A program made the position numbers and the translations under genes. Shown one piece after another: positions 37,720 to 50,721 of a DNA stretch of 64,000 bases. Location: assembly GCA_963752755.1 (NCBI GenBank), contig CAVVZJ010000014.1, positions 558,001-622,000 on the forward strand. Reading direction: 5' to 3'. Below the pieces are notes generated by a model, which did not search any database, was not told where the DNA came from, and saw only the letters and a program-made list of their open reading frames with translations. Source of the stretch: CAVVZJ01 sp963752755. GTDB lineage: Bacteria > Planctomycetota > Planctomycetia > Isosphaerales > Isosphaeraceae. Positions within the stretch are counted from its first letter, which is position 1; each line of letters starts with the position of its first letter.

Positions 37720-38691
37720 TCACCAGTAACGCAGGGCCACAAAAATATGGACGAACATCAGGACCATCACGCCGATCGACAGGGGCAGATGAACCCAGAG
37801 CCAGCCATGCAGAGCCAGGTGAAGACGTGCCTCGTGGTCGAGTTGCCTGCGCTGGTTGCAGAGGTCTTCGAGGGCGTCCACGGCATCGTGGGCAGCTGGG
37901 TCGAGTTTCGTGCGCAGGTCGCGGAAGAGGACGTCGGCCCGGTTGGGGTAGCGGAGCGGCATTCCGCTTCGGGCTCCCTGGAGAAGATAGGGCGCGACCG
38001 TCTCGCGGAAGAAAACTCGCAAAGGCTCGGACCTGGGGACCGGGGTTGCCGGGACGCGAGTCTGGAGTACCTTGCCCTGAACCCGGCCGGCCGATCGCAC
38101 GGCGCCGATCGTCACGAAGGACGTCCTGGTCTCATGTCGATCTTCCAGGTCCTCGGGCTCATCGGGCTCATCCTCGGCCGGTCCGCAGGTCGCCCGGACG
38201 AGTTGCGCCGCGTCGTGACGGTAGAACTGGGAGATGCGGTCGATCTGCGAATAGATCGTCTCGGCCGGCACTTCGTCGAGAATTTTTCGGGGCAGAAATT
38301 GCTGGAAGACCAGCCCGAGGATTCCGCTGGCGATCACGAGGATGAACAGGACCGCCAGGACCGTGCTCAGCGTACCGCCCCAGCGGAAGCCGCTGTGATA
38401 GGCGATCAAGGGAATCAGGAGGAACCCGAGCCAGATGTGGGCGCGGAGCCAGGTCTGGGCCCGTCCCACTCTCCAGACGCGTTTCTTCTTGCGCGGCCAG
38501 AGGAGGAACTCGAAGGTCATGATCAGACCACCGACGACGCCGAACGTGAACCCGGGCAAGCTACTGCCGCCGGGCCAGACCCCGGTCGCGATTCGGGCCG
38601 AAAGTTCCCAGAGGGTCGCAGCCAGGGCGAGGATCAGGACCAGGAAGAACCAGGGCCGATGCTCGGGCCAGGTCCGGCGATTGATGAGCAC
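37720..38691 (-). CDS. Diheme b-type membrane cytochrome
   Basis: A 323-residue integral membrane protein that opens the operon. Hydrophobic helices lie at about residues 14-34, 48-66, 84-102, 106-130 and 298-321, with a large soluble loop between the fourth and fifth. The third helix carries RAHIWLGFLLIPLIAYHSG and the last one WVHLPLSIGVMVLMFVHIF: each has two histidines separated by exactly 13 residues, the spacing used to ligate two b hemes on opposite sides of the membrane in cytochrome b, NOX and ferric reductases. It should carry electrons across the inner membrane. The combination with a multiheme c protein recalls CbcL/CbcBA-type modules of Geobacter, though sequence relatedness is not shown here. 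Confidence 0.83.
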   Translation of the reverse strand: MLINRRTWPEHRPWFFLVLILALAATLWELSARIATGVWPGGSSLPGFTFGVVGGLIMTFEFLLWPRKKKRVWRVGRAQTWLRAHIWLGFLLIPLIAYHSGFRWGGTLSTVLAVLFILVIASGILGLVFQQFLPRKILDEVPAETIYSQIDRISQFYRHDAAQLVRATCGPAEDEPDEPEDLEDRHETRTSFVTIGAVRSAGRVQGKVLQTRVPATPVPRSEPLRVFFRETVAPYLLQGARSGMPLRYPNRADVLFRDLRTKLDPAAHDAVDALEDLCNQRRQLDHEARLHLALHGWLWVHLPLSIGVMVLMFVHIFVALRYW

Positions 38692-39083
38692 GCGAATCCT
38701 CCGCCCTCGGCTCGGCTTCGAGCCGGAGGTTCAGGGGGTTAAGACGGAAGTCGGCACGGCCTGCCAGGGGATTTCCGATTCCGCAGGCCATCGAGTCGGT
38801 GCTGAGACAGACGGGACGACGGCTATGAAAGTTTCCTCAGTTGAGCCGCCCGCCTCACCGAAGATTGAGTGCGAGCGTCCTAATGTACTAGCACCCGCTC
38901 AGCACGAGGTCAACGACCTACCTCGCCGGGGCTTCCTATTCTGGCCGAAAGCCCGGATCTTGACGAATTCCCGACAACACTCGACTCGCGCGTTAGAATC
39001 CCTCGGGGTCGGCGTCTACTCGCCCCCAACAACTCACCGTGGCGTCTCGTCGCGTCGCGACCCTGCTCGATGCGGAGCCAGCC
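38692..39083. other. Divergent promoter region between the cytochrome operon and the GH15 gene
   Basis: About 390 bases with no gene. It must hold the promoter of the minus-strand electron-transfer operon and that of the plus-strand GH15 gene. A mildly AT-rich patch near 38878-38892 (TAATGTACTAG) is the only feature that stands out. Confidence 0.4.
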
Positions 39084-40889
39084 ATGCCCTACCAACCGAT
39101 CGAATCCTACGGTGTTATCGGCGACATGCACACCGTCGCCCTGGTCGGCATGGACGGCTCGATCGACTGGTGCTGTCTGCCCCATTTCGATTCCCCGAGC
39201 GTCTTCGCTGCCATCCTCGACGACCGCAAGGGCGGTTTCTTCCGGATCGCCAGCCTGCATGACGGCCGTCGGAAGCAGATGTACCTGCCGGATACGAACG
39301 TGCTGGTCACGCGCTTTCTGAGCCAGGACGGCGTGGGCGAGGTCGTGGACTTCATGCCGATCCACTCGGGGCATCCGGCCCAGAAGATCCATGAGATCGT
39401 GCGGGTTGTGCGGGGAATCCGGGGGACGGTCCGGTTCCGGCTCGAATGCCAGCCGGCTTTCGATTTCGCGAGGCGTCCTCACACGGTCCGGCTGGATGCC
39501 CGAGGCGCGATTTTCGAGTCGGAGGGCATGCGACTGGCCCTCATCAGCCGGTTCCCGCTCTGCGTGCAGGGATCGAGCGTGGCGCTCGACTTCGAACTCT
39601 CGCCGGGCGAGAGCACGACGTTCATCCTCCGTCAGGTTCAGGATGGCCGCAACGGGGAGATGCTCGAGGCCCGGCTCGTCGGCGAGGAGTCGCTGATGCG
39701 GACCGTGGACTACTGGCGGCGCTGGCTGGGTCAGTGCCGCTATGCGGGCCGCTGGCGCGAGATGGTCCACCGCTCGGCTTTGGTGCTCAAGTTGCTGACC
39801 TTCGCCCCTTCCGGCGCCATCGTGGCGGCCCCGACAACCAGCCTCCCCGAGGAGATGGGAGGCGTCCGAAATTGGGACTATCGCTTCACCTGGATTCGTG
39901 ATGCCGCCTTCACGCTCTACGCCTTCCTCCGCCTCGGTTTCACCCAGGAGGCCGAGGCGTTTATGGGCTGGCTCGAACAGCGAGCCATTGAGGGAGCCCG
40001 CACCGGACCCCTCCAGATCATGTACGCCATCGACGGCCGGCACGAACTGCCCGAGGAGGTACTCGACCATCTCGACGGCTACCGAGGCTCACGACCTGTC
40101 CGGATCGGCAACGCGGCGTCCGACCAACTCCAGCTCGACATCTACGGCGAGATCATGGACTCGATCTACCTCTACGACAAGCACGCCAGTCCAATCGCCT
40201 ACGACAACTGGACCCAGATCCGCCGGACCCTCGACTGGCTCATTGACAACTGGGACCAGCCCGACGAGGGCATCTGGGAGGTCCGCGGCGGTCGGCAGCA
40301 CTTCGTCTATTCGAAACTTCAGTGCTGGGTCGCCCTCGATCGCGCCATCCGAATGGCCACCCGTCGGAGCCTGCCTCTCGACCTCGCCCGCTACATCGCC
40401 GAGCGCAACAAGATTTACGAGTCGATCATGGAACGCGGCTGGAACCCTGCCCGCAGGAGCTTCGTCCAGTGTTTCGGCTCCGAGGCCGTGGACGCCGCCA
40501 ACCTGATCATGCCCCTCGTCCTGTTCATCTCGCCGACCGATCCGCGCATGCTCCACACGATTGACCGCACGATGTCCGAGCTGGTGTCCGACAGCCTCGT
40601 CTATCGTTATGGTATCGGTAAGGCCGCAAGCGACGGCCTCGAAGGCGAGGAGGGGACGTTCAACATGTGCACCTTCTGGCTCGTCGAGGCCCTCGCCCGG
40701 GCGGGCCGGGTCGAAGAAGCCCGCTTCATCTTCGAGAAGATGCTCACTTACGCCAACCACCTCGGCCTCTACGCCGAGGAAACCGGTCCGACGGGTGAGG
40801 CACTCGGGAACTTCCCTCAGGCCTTCACCCACATGGGACTGATCAGCGCCGCGTTCAACCTCGACCGACGGCTCGGCAAGGGGATTTGA
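39084..40889 (+). CDS. Glycoside hydrolase family 15 protein (glucoamylase/trehalase type)
   Basis: A 601-residue enzyme. The N-terminal beta-sandwich begins with SYGVIGDMHTVALVGMDGSIDW, diagnostic of the bacterial GH15 subgroup, followed by the (alpha/alpha)6 barrel with FTWIRDAAFTLYAFLRLGF, the catalytic-acid region around DQPDEGIWEVRGG and CWVALDRAI, and FNMCTFWLVEALARAG with the conserved glutamate of this subgroup. There is no signal peptide, so it acts in the cytoplasm, releasing glucose from alpha-glucans or trehalose. ATG 39084 is used; the frame opens 45 bases earlier. It heads a plus-strand run of carbohydrate genes. Confidence 0.92.
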   Translation: MPYQPIESYGVIGDMHTVALVGMDGSIDWCCLPHFDSPSVFAAILDDRKGGFFRIASLHDGRRKQMYLPDTNVLVTRFLSQDGVGEVVDFMPIHSGHPAQKIHEIVRVVRGIRGTVRFRLECQPAFDFARRPHTVRLDARGAIFESEGMRLALISRFPLCVQGSSVALDFELSPGESTTFILRQVQDGRNGEMLEARLVGEESLMRTVDYWRRWLGQCRYAGRWREMVHRSALVLKLLTFAPSGAIVAAPTTSLPEEMGGVRNWDYRFTWIRDAAFTLYAFLRLGFTQEAEAFMGWLEQRAIEGARTGPLQIMYAIDGRHELPEEVLDHLDGYRGSRPVRIGNAASDQLQLDIYGEIMDSIYLYDKHASPIAYDNWTQIRRTLDWLIDNWDQPDEGIWEVRGGRQHFVYSKLQCWVALDRAIRMATRRSLPLDLARYIAERNKIYESIMERGWNPARRSFVQCFGSEAVDAANLIMPLVLFISPTDPRMLHTIDRTMSELVSDSLVYRYGIGKAASDGLEGEEGTFNMCTFWLVEALARAGRVEEARFIFEKMLTYANHLGLYAEETGPTGEALGNFPQAFTHMGLISAAFNLDRRLGKGI

Positions 40890-40999
40890 GCGACGAACCA
40901 GCGGACGTCGCGGCCTGGGGATGGTTCCCTGCATCGGGTTTGCGTGCTAGAGTTGGCGGAGAATGCGGGCTCCGTGGATCGGAGAGCGGGAGCAGTGCG

Positions 41000-41453
41000 A
41001 TGACCAGCGGGCCAACGGCCGCCTATCTCGGCATTCCGATCGAGCAGTGGATCCGTGCGGCCCGAGATAGCGACCCTCTCGTCCGGAGGCTGGCCGTCTA
41101 TGCCCTCGGCATGATCGGACCGACGGGCGGGAAGCGATCCATCAAGGCCCTCGAAGCCGCGATGAAGGACGATCAGCCCTTCGTCCGTCTCTGGGCGGCC
41201 TCCGCACTCGCACGCGTCCGGCCGGGCGACGAGCGGGTCGCGCCGGAGCTTGTGGCGGCGATGCGTCACGAGGCGGCCTTCATGCGGAGCCTCGGTGCCT
41301 GGCAACTCGGCCGGCTCGGCCCCGATCTGCCCGGCGCCGGCGGCACTCAACCAGTTGAATCTCCTGCGTGATGACCCCGATCCGAGCGTCCGCTCCGAGG
41401 CTGACCAAGCGCTGAAGGCGATCCGTGGTATCGATCTCCGTCAGCGGGGATGA
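41000..41453 (+). CDS. HEAT-repeat protein (frame-broken)
   Basis: About 150 residues of HEAT/PBS-lyase-type repeats: SDPLVRRLAVYALGMIG, DDQPFVRLWAASALARV and HEAAFMRSLGAWQLGRLG, each with the D-x-x-V-R-x-x-A-x-x-A-L pattern. A +1 break near 41335 leads to the fourth repeat, DPDPSVRSEADQALKAI. It is a likely protein-protein adaptor. It lies between the GH15 gene and a pentaheme cytochrome. Partner unknown. Confidence 0.65.
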
Positions 41454-41564
41454 CGCGACTGGGTGGTTTGTGAGACCTTGCGTCGGCCCGACGGCTCTGG
41501 CATGTTCTTCTGAGGTCGTGACGGCCCGTAGGCTCGGAGCCGTTGCCCAATTCGAGGAGCCGAG

Positions 41565-43013
41565 ATGGCCGGCGTCAAATCCAGCGGAGCCCTGCTCGCC
41601 TCCCTGCTCATCCTCGTCATGGCCTTGCTGCCTGGCGTGAATGGCTCGCCTCCCATTCCGCTGTCGGAACCACGATCCGGCCAGCCCGCGACCGGCTCTG
41701 AGGATGCCCGCGCTCTCGGTACATCCTCCTGCTCGGCTCGTGGTTGCCATGGCCGGATCAACGAGGTCGCGGAAGGGACCTCGCGGGTCAAGCGGAACGA
41801 GTACACGACCTGGATGATGCACGATAAGCACGCCGACGCCTACAACGTCCTGCTCAACGCGCGCTCCCGCGAGATCGCCGAGAAGCTCGGTCGCTTCTCG
41901 GGGAAGACGATTCCCGCCCACGAGGACGCCCGCTGTCTGGCCTGCCATTCCAGCCCCGCAACCGTCTCTCCCACCGGGCCGCTCTCGGCTTTTCGACACG
42001 AGGGGGTGAGCTGCGAGGCGTGTCACGGTTCCGCCTCGCACTGGTTGGAGCCCCACCTTCAAAAAACGTGGGCGAGTCAACCCTTGGAGATCAAGCAACA
42101 AGCCGGAATGATCCCGATGGAGAACCTCGCCGCCCGCGTCGCCATGTGTGCCGGCTGCCACGTCGGAGCACCTGCCGGACTGGGGAGCCCGATGGAACGC
42201 GACGTCAACCACGACTTGATCGCGGCCGGCCACCCGAGGCTGGCCTTCGAATTCTCGTGGTTCCAGGCTCAGATGCCCGATCACTGGCGGTCGAGCACGG
42301 ACCCCGCCTCGGGCCTCGCCGGCTCTGCCCGGGCCTGGGCCGTCGGACAGGTTGCGGTCGTCGAGGCGTCCCTACGACTGCTTCAGGGCCGAGCCAGCAA
42401 TCCCTCGCACCCCTGGCCCGAGTTCGCCGAGTACGACTGCTTCGCCTGCCATCACGACCTGAAACCCCGGAGCTGGCGACAGCAGGCCGGCTATCCCGAC
42501 CGCACGCCCGGTTCTCCCCCCTGGGGCTCCTGGACAACCGCCCTCCTCCCTGAAGTCCTCGCCGGTTCTTCCCCCATCGCGCCGCCGGGTGGGGATGTGC
42601 TTCTCGCGGATCTCGACGCCCTGCGGAAGCTCATGAGCCATCCCACCCCCGATCGTGAGGAGGCCGGCCGGAAGGCGGCCCAGCTTGTCGACAGACTGGA
42701 GACTGCGGCCCGGTTCCTGGCCGACGCCGCGGTGGATGAGCCGCGGGTGTCGACCTGGCTCGATGCCGTTCTGAAGGGTGCCCCGGCCCAGGTTCCCCCG
42801 AGCTGGGCACGCGACACCCAGCGCTATCTGGCGGTCGCCGCCTTACAGCGAGCGTTGCAGAGTCAGTCGAAGGGCGAGAAGAGTCCGGAGGTGGAGTCGT
42901 TTTTGAGGCAATTCTTGGAGTCGCTTCGATTCGAGCCATCTCTCAACAGCCCGAGTCATTTTGATAACTCCGCGGCCGCGACCACCCGCGAAGCCAGTCA
43001 TGCGGGGAAATGA
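41565..43013 (+). CDS. Periplasmic pentaheme cytochrome c, first of three paralogues
   Basis: A 482-residue exported cytochrome. The signal peptide hydrophobic core is LLASLLILVMALLPG, followed by five heme motifs: a C-X4-C-H (CSARGCH) and then CLACH, CEACH, CAGCH and CFACH, all within residues 50-305. HKHADAY-like and NHDLIAAGHPRL segments carry likely distal histidines, reminiscent of cytochrome c554. The C-terminal 170 residues are helical and heme-free. It shares the motif order and the AAGHP signature with the proteins at 50950 and 52403. ATG 41565 follows GAGGAGCC. Likely a soluble periplasmic electron carrier or a reductase of unknown substrate. Confidence 0.87.
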   Translation: MAGVKSSGALLASLLILVMALLPGVNGSPPIPLSEPRSGQPATGSEDARALGTSSCSARGCHGRINEVAEGTSRVKRNEYTTWMMHDKHADAYNVLLNARSREIAEKLGRFSGKTIPAHEDARCLACHSSPATVSPTGPLSAFRHEGVSCEACHGSASHWLEPHLQKTWASQPLEIKQQAGMIPMENLAARVAMCAGCHVGAPAGLGSPMERDVNHDLIAAGHPRLAFEFSWFQAQMPDHWRSSTDPASGLAGSARAWAVGQVAVVEASLRLLQGRASNPSHPWPEFAEYDCFACHHDLKPRSWRQQAGYPDRTPGSPPWGSWTTALLPEVLAGSSPIAPPGGDVLLADLDALRKLMSHPTPDREEAGRKAAQLVDRLETAARFLADAAVDEPRVSTWLDAVLKGAPAQVPPSWARDTQRYLAVAALQRALQSQSKGEKSPEVESFLRQFLESLRFEPSLNSPSHFDNSAAATTREASHAGK

Positions 43014-43211
43014 TCCGTCGGAAGCATCAAGCGACTTGATCCCTGCATTCGCCGCGACCCATCCGCGGAAACCAATCATCCGTGTGGCCGGCCGCCAGTC
43101 AGCGCCGTATCTTAAGCAACAAGCGTGTCACCAATTCGAAGCGGGGCCGTTATCCCCGCGGGGTCTCGCGTCGCCGACCGAGATGAGCTCTACCGAAGGG
43201 AGGTTCCGACG

Positions 43212-44237
43212 ATGCAGCTTGGGATGATCGGGCTGGGACGCATGGGCGCCAACATGGTGCGCCGCTTGATGCGCCACGGACACCAGTGTGTCGTCTATGA
43301 CGTGAACCCCAAATCGGTTCAGGAGCTGGCTTCGGAAGGGGCCGTCGGAGCGTCTTCGTGGCAGGACTTCGTCGCCCGCCTGGAAAAGCCGCGTCCAATC
43401 TGGATGATGATTCCCGTCGCCTTCGTGGACTCGACACTCGCGACCCTCACCAAATTGATCGAGCCGGGTGACATCCTCATCGACGGCGGCAATTCCTACT
43501 ACATCGACGACATCGCGAGGGCCAAGACCCTGAGGGAGAAAGGATTCCATTACGTCGATGTGGGCACGAGCGGCGGCATCTGGGGCCTGGAGCGGGGCTA
43601 CTGCCAGATGATCGGCGGCGAGACCGAGGTCGTGACGCATCTCGACCCGATCTTCAAGGCCCTCGCCCCCGGCGTCGATTCCGCCCCGTCCCGCACCCCC
43701 GGCCGCGACAAGATCAGCGGCAGCACCGCCGAGGATGGCTACCTCCACTGTGGCCCGAGCGGCGCCGGGCACTTCGTCAAAATGGTCCACAACGGCATCG
43801 AGTACGGCATCATGGCCGCTTATGCCGAGGGCATGAACATCCTCCGGCGTGCCAACGTCGGCAAGTTCGAGCGCGAGAAGGATGCCGAGACATCTCCGCT
43901 GCGAAATCCGGAACATTACCAGTATGATATTCCCTTGCACGACGTCGCCGAGGTCTGGCGGCGCGGCAGCGTCATCGGGTCCTGGCTGCTGGACCTGACC
44001 GCCGCCGCCTTGCTTCGCGACCCGGATCTCGACGAGTTCTCGGGCCGCGTCTCGGACTCGGGCGAGGGTCGCTGGACGATCCAGGCCGCCATCGACGAGT
44101 CCGTGCCCGCCCACGTCCTGACCACCGCCTTGTACGAGCGCTTCAGCTCCCGTGGTGAGGCGAACTACGCCGACAAAGTCACCTCGGCGATGCGCAAGGA
44201 ATTCGGCGGGCACATCGAGAAAGCGGCCGGTCAATGA
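43212..44237 (+). CDS. gnd: 6-phosphogluconate dehydrogenase, decarboxylating
   Basis: Oxidises 6-phosphogluconate to ribulose 5-phosphate with CO2 release. At 341 residues it belongs to the short GntZ/YqeC type. Seen: MQLGMIGLGRMGANMVRRL for the nucleotide fold, DGGNSYYIDD, GTSGGIWGLERGYCQMIGG and GPSGAGHFVKMVHNGIEYG with the catalytic lysine and asparagine. ATG 43212 has GGGAGG 8 bases upstream. It is followed by zwf and opcA, forming an oxidative pentose phosphate operon. Confidence 0.94.
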   Translation: MQLGMIGLGRMGANMVRRLMRHGHQCVVYDVNPKSVQELASEGAVGASSWQDFVARLEKPRPIWMMIPVAFVDSTLATLTKLIEPGDILIDGGNSYYIDDIARAKTLREKGFHYVDVGTSGGIWGLERGYCQMIGGETEVVTHLDPIFKALAPGVDSAPSRTPGRDKISGSTAEDGYLHCGPSGAGHFVKMVHNGIEYGIMAAYAEGMNILRRANVGKFEREKDAETSPLRNPEHYQYDIPLHDVAEVWRRGSVIGSWLLDLTAAALLRDPDLDEFSGRVSDSGEGRWTIQAAIDESVPAHVLTTALYERFSSRGEANYADKVTSAMRKEFGGHIEKAAGQ

Positions 44238-44339
44238 TGAGCAAATGACGGCCTAACAGGGAAGGAGCAGGCGGGCCGGGCGCTCCCGAGGGACGCCTGG
44301 TCGCCTGTCATGATTCGATCCGATTCGAAGGGCGAACGC

Positions 44340-45958
44340 ATGGCAACCGCGAACCCACCCACCAGCCAGCCGAATCCTCTAACCTACGGAACGCCTGCGT
44401 CGCTACTGCCGCAGTCTTGCGTGCTGGTGATCTTCGGCGCCGCTGGCGACCTCTCCTGGCGCAAGCTCCTGCCGGCAGTCTATAACCTCAACGTGGATGG
44501 GGTCCTGCCTGCGAACTTCGCCGTCGTTGGCTTCGGTCTCGGGGCCGAGGGCGACCCCGACGAGTGGATCCGCACGCGCCCGAGACGGCATCGAGAAGTT
44601 CAGCCGCCAGCCGATCGACGAGCAGCACTGGGCCGACTTCGCCCGCGCCCTCTTCTATGTCCCGGGCAGCTTCAACGAGTCGCGCGCCTATCAGATGCTC
44701 AAGGAGAAGCTCGAGGCCGTCGATCAGCAGTTCGGCATTCCAGGCAACCGGGTTTATTATCTCTCGATCCCGCCGCAGTTCATCTCGACGTGCGTCGAAC
44801 ATCTCCATTCCTCGGGAATGGTGCCGCGATCCTGAGCAAGCCGGCGGCTACACCCGCGTCATCGTCGAGAAGCCGATCGGTCACGACCTGGAGAGTGCCC
44901 GCGAGATCAACACCTCCCTCGCCGGCGCCTTCAACGAGAGCCAGATCTACCGGATCGATCACTATCTCGGCAAGGAAACCGTCCAGAACCTCCTGGTCAT
45001 GCGGTTCGCCAACAGCATCTTCGAGCCGCTCTGGAACCAGAAGTACATCGACCACGTCCAGATCACCGTCGCCGAGGAGGAAGGTCTGACCCACCGCGAC
45101 CCGAAATCGGGCAACCCGACCGGCAGCCGGATCGGCTACTACGAGGGCGTCGGCGCCCTGAGGGACATGGTGCAGAACCACATGCTCCAGGTCCTCTGCC
45201 TGACCGCGATGGAGCCGCCCTACGCCCTCGAAGCCAACGTCGTCCGCGACGCCAAGCTCGCGGTGCTGAAATGCCTGCGGCGGATGTCCGACGCCGACGT
45301 CGAGCGCGACGTCGTCCGCGCCCAGTACATCGGCGGCGACGTCCACGGCCACGAGGTTCCCAGCTACCGCCACGAGGTCCGCGAGTTCTTCGCCGAGCGC
45401 AACCAGCCGGTCCCGACCGAATCGACGACCGAGACGTTCGTCGCCCTGCGACTCTTCATCGACAACTGGCGATGGGCCGGCGTCCCCTTCTACCTCCGGA
45501 CCGGCAAGCGGCTGCCGAAGCGGGCCAGCGAGGTCGCGATCCAGTTCAAGGACGTGCCGAACGTCCTGTTCAACCCGCACCCCGACGTGCCGCTCGAGCC
45601 GACCGTCCTCTCGCTCCGCATCCAGCCGGAGGAGGGCCTGACACTCCGCGTCGCCTCCAAGCTCCCCGGCCCGAAGGTGCGGATCTACCCGGTGAAGCTG
45701 GAGTTCAACTACTCCAGCTTCGGCGACTCCTCCCCCGAGGCCTACGAGCGCCTGATCCTCGACGTCATGGCCGGCGACGCCACCCTCTTCATGCGTCGCG
45801 ACGCGGTCGAGGCGGCCTGGGAATTCGTCATGCCGATCCTCAACCACTGGGAACGCAGCCGCGTCCGCTTCCTGCCCGAGTACCGCGCGGGAACCTGGGG
45901 GCCACTCGAGGCCGATCGCCTGATCGAGGCCGACGGCCGACGCTGGAGGACCCTCTGA
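44340..45958 (+). CDS. zwf: Glucose-6-phosphate dehydrogenase (frame-broken)
   Basis: First step of the oxidative pentose phosphate pathway, producing NADPH or NADH. About 538 residues after restoring two +1 breaks, near 44577 and 44832. Visible are the nucleotide motif IFGAAGDLSWRKLLP, RDGIEKFSRQP, TRVIVEKPIGHDL, the active site RIDHYLGKETVQNLLVMRF and RTGKRLPKRASE. At both breaks a single inserted base is enough to explain the loss of frame. The stop overlaps the opcA start (TGATG), so zwf and opcA are coupled. Confidence 0.9.
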
Positions 45959-47093
45959 TGGCCGGCCTCCTGACACTGCCCGAGGGGTTTGTTCCCGTCC
46001 CCTTGAAAGACATCGAGAAGGAGGTCAGCCGCCAGGTCCACGCCGAGCAGGACCTCGACGGACCGCCGATCCAGCGGGCGACGGATGTCCAACCTGGTCG
46101 TCTATTGCGACCAGCCCGAGACCGCCGCCTCGATCTCGGAGGAGATCGCCGAGATCGTCGCCGTCCATCCGGCGCGCGTGATCCTGATCGCGGCCGACCC
46201 TCAGGGCAAGTCCGGCGAGATCGAGGCGGCGGTCCGGGTCCGCACGCGTTACGTCCACGGCGGCCGGCAGGAGGTCGCCTCCGAGCAGATCACGCTCCAG
46301 GTTGCCGGTCGCGGCATCGATCACGTTCCTTACGTCGTCCGCGGCCTGCTCATCGGCGACCTGCCGACGAACCTCTGGTGGGCTTCGCACCAGCCGCCGC
46401 CCCTGGCCGGACCATTGCTGTACGACCTGGCCGGAGCAGTCGCAGCAAATCATCTACGACAGCCTCGGCTGGATCGAGCCGCATCGCGGCGTGTCCGCCA
46501 CCGCCGGCTGGCTCGCCCGCGTCGAGCGCGATGCCTCCAGCGGCCGCTGGCGCGTCGCCTCCGATCTCAACTGGCGACGTCTGAAACCCTGGCGACGGCT
46601 CATCGCCCAGGCCCTCGACCCGAACACCCAGCCCGGCGCCTTCGAGACGATCCACGAGGTCCTGATCGAGCACGGGCCGCACGCCGTCACCCAGGCCTGG
46701 CAGCTCGCGAGCTGGCTGGCGTCGCGACTCGGCTGGACGGTCCAGGCCCGCAAGGTCCAGCTTGGCGTGGAGATCTCGTGGAACGTCCTGGCCCCCTCGG
46801 GTCTCGTCCGGCTCCGTATCCGACGGCTCGCGGAAGGCCCTCCGATCATCCAGCGCGTCCAGATCGACTGCGAAATCTGCGGCGAGAACGGGGCGCTGAA
46901 CCTTCTCAACCAAGATCAGGTTCGCCTCTCGGTCATCCCCGAGGGTCAGGACGTCGCGCTGCGGACGATGACCCTGAAGCCTCAGCCGCTCTCGGAACTC
47001 GTCGGCCGCCAGCTCACCGATCGCGACCGCGACCCGGTCTTCCATGAGGCGATGGCGATCGCCCAGCTCCTCGCCCAGGGTGTCGGATCGTGA
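45958..47093 (+). CDS. opcA: Glucose-6-phosphate dehydrogenase assembly protein OpcA (frame-broken)
   Basis: Allosteric effector that assembles and activates Zwf, known mostly from cyanobacteria and actinobacteria. About 377 residues after two +1 breaks near 46078 and 46443. Family motifs are SNLVVYCDQPETA, VRGLLIGDLPTNLWWASH and QQIIYDSLGW; the C-terminal half includes ASWLASRLGWTVQ and a beta-rich end. It directly overlaps zwf and is followed by the GH63 gene. Confidence 0.85.
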
Positions 47094-47222
47094 GTTCGCC
47101 CGGACGCGAGTCGGCCCGGCTCGGTCGTCCGTCACCATCCGACGCAGAACCGGGCAGGCGCCCATTGGCGGACTCCCTCGCACTCGTTCCGTTCGTACCA
47201 CGACCCCCGGGCTTCTCCCACG

Positions 47223-49983
<2,761 letters not shown>

Positions 49984-50060
49984 GCCACGCGAAGTGATGA
50001 CGCTTCTCGTCGGGTGCGTTTCCCCACCCGACTCCGCCCGAACCCTGACGAGGTTTGCCG

Positions 50061-50721
50061 ATGAAGGTGCTGGTCATCGATATTGGGGGGACGAACATCA
50101 AGTTCCGAACCCAGGACCAGGAGTTGCAGAAGTTTCCGTCGGGCAAGGAAATGACGGCCGAGCAGATGGTCAACGGCGTTCTCCGGGAGTCGTCCGGCTG
50201 GGAGTACGAGGCCGTCTCGATCGGCTATCCCGGCCCCGTCGTGGACGGCAAGGCCCTGCTCGAACCGAAGAACCTCGGTCCCGGCTGGGTCGGCTACGAC
50301 TTCGAGGGGCATTTCGGCAAGCCGATCAAGCTCGATCAATGACGCCGCCATGCAGGCCGTCGGTAGCTACGAAGGCGGTCGGATGCTCTTCCTCGGCCTG
50401 GGTACTGGCCTCGGCTCGGCCCTCATCATCGAGAAGATGATCGCCCCCCTGGAAATCGCCCACCTGCCTTACCGTAAAGGGCGGACCTTCGAGGACTACG
50501 TCGGCCTCCGCGGCCTCGAACGCCTCGGTTCCAAGAAGTGGCGCAAGGCCGTCGCCGACGTGACGACTCGTCTCAAGGCCGCCCTTGTGGCCGACTACGT
50601 CGTGATCGGCGGCGGCAACGCCAAGAAGCTGAAGAAGGTTCCCGACGGAGCCCGCCTCGGCGATAACAACAACGCCTTCCTCGGCGGCTTCCGACTCTGG
50701 GAAGATTATCGTCAGGGCTAG
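50061..50721 (+). CDS. ppgK: Polyphosphate glucokinase-like ROK kinase (frame-broken)
   Basis: Phosphorylates glucose using polyphosphate and/or ATP. About 220 residues over one +1 break near 50333. The N-terminal phosphate motif VIDIGGTNIKFRT, the catalytic-region GYPGPVVDG, NDAAMQAVGSY with the catalytic aspartate, and GLGTGLGSALI are visible; VIGGGNAKKLK closes the fold. Two-phosphate-donor specificity is inferred from the short PpgK-like size. It would supply the glucose 6-phosphate for Zwf. ATG 50061 has a GAGG 7 bases upstream. Confidence 0.83.

Noticed and set aside
31146..38691. Interpretation of the minus-strand operon as a respiratory complex I or a hydrogenase
   Set aside because: There are no NuoH/L/M/N-type subunits and no hydrogenase or molybdopterin subunit; only the NuoE/F and NuoG N-terminal-like parts are present.
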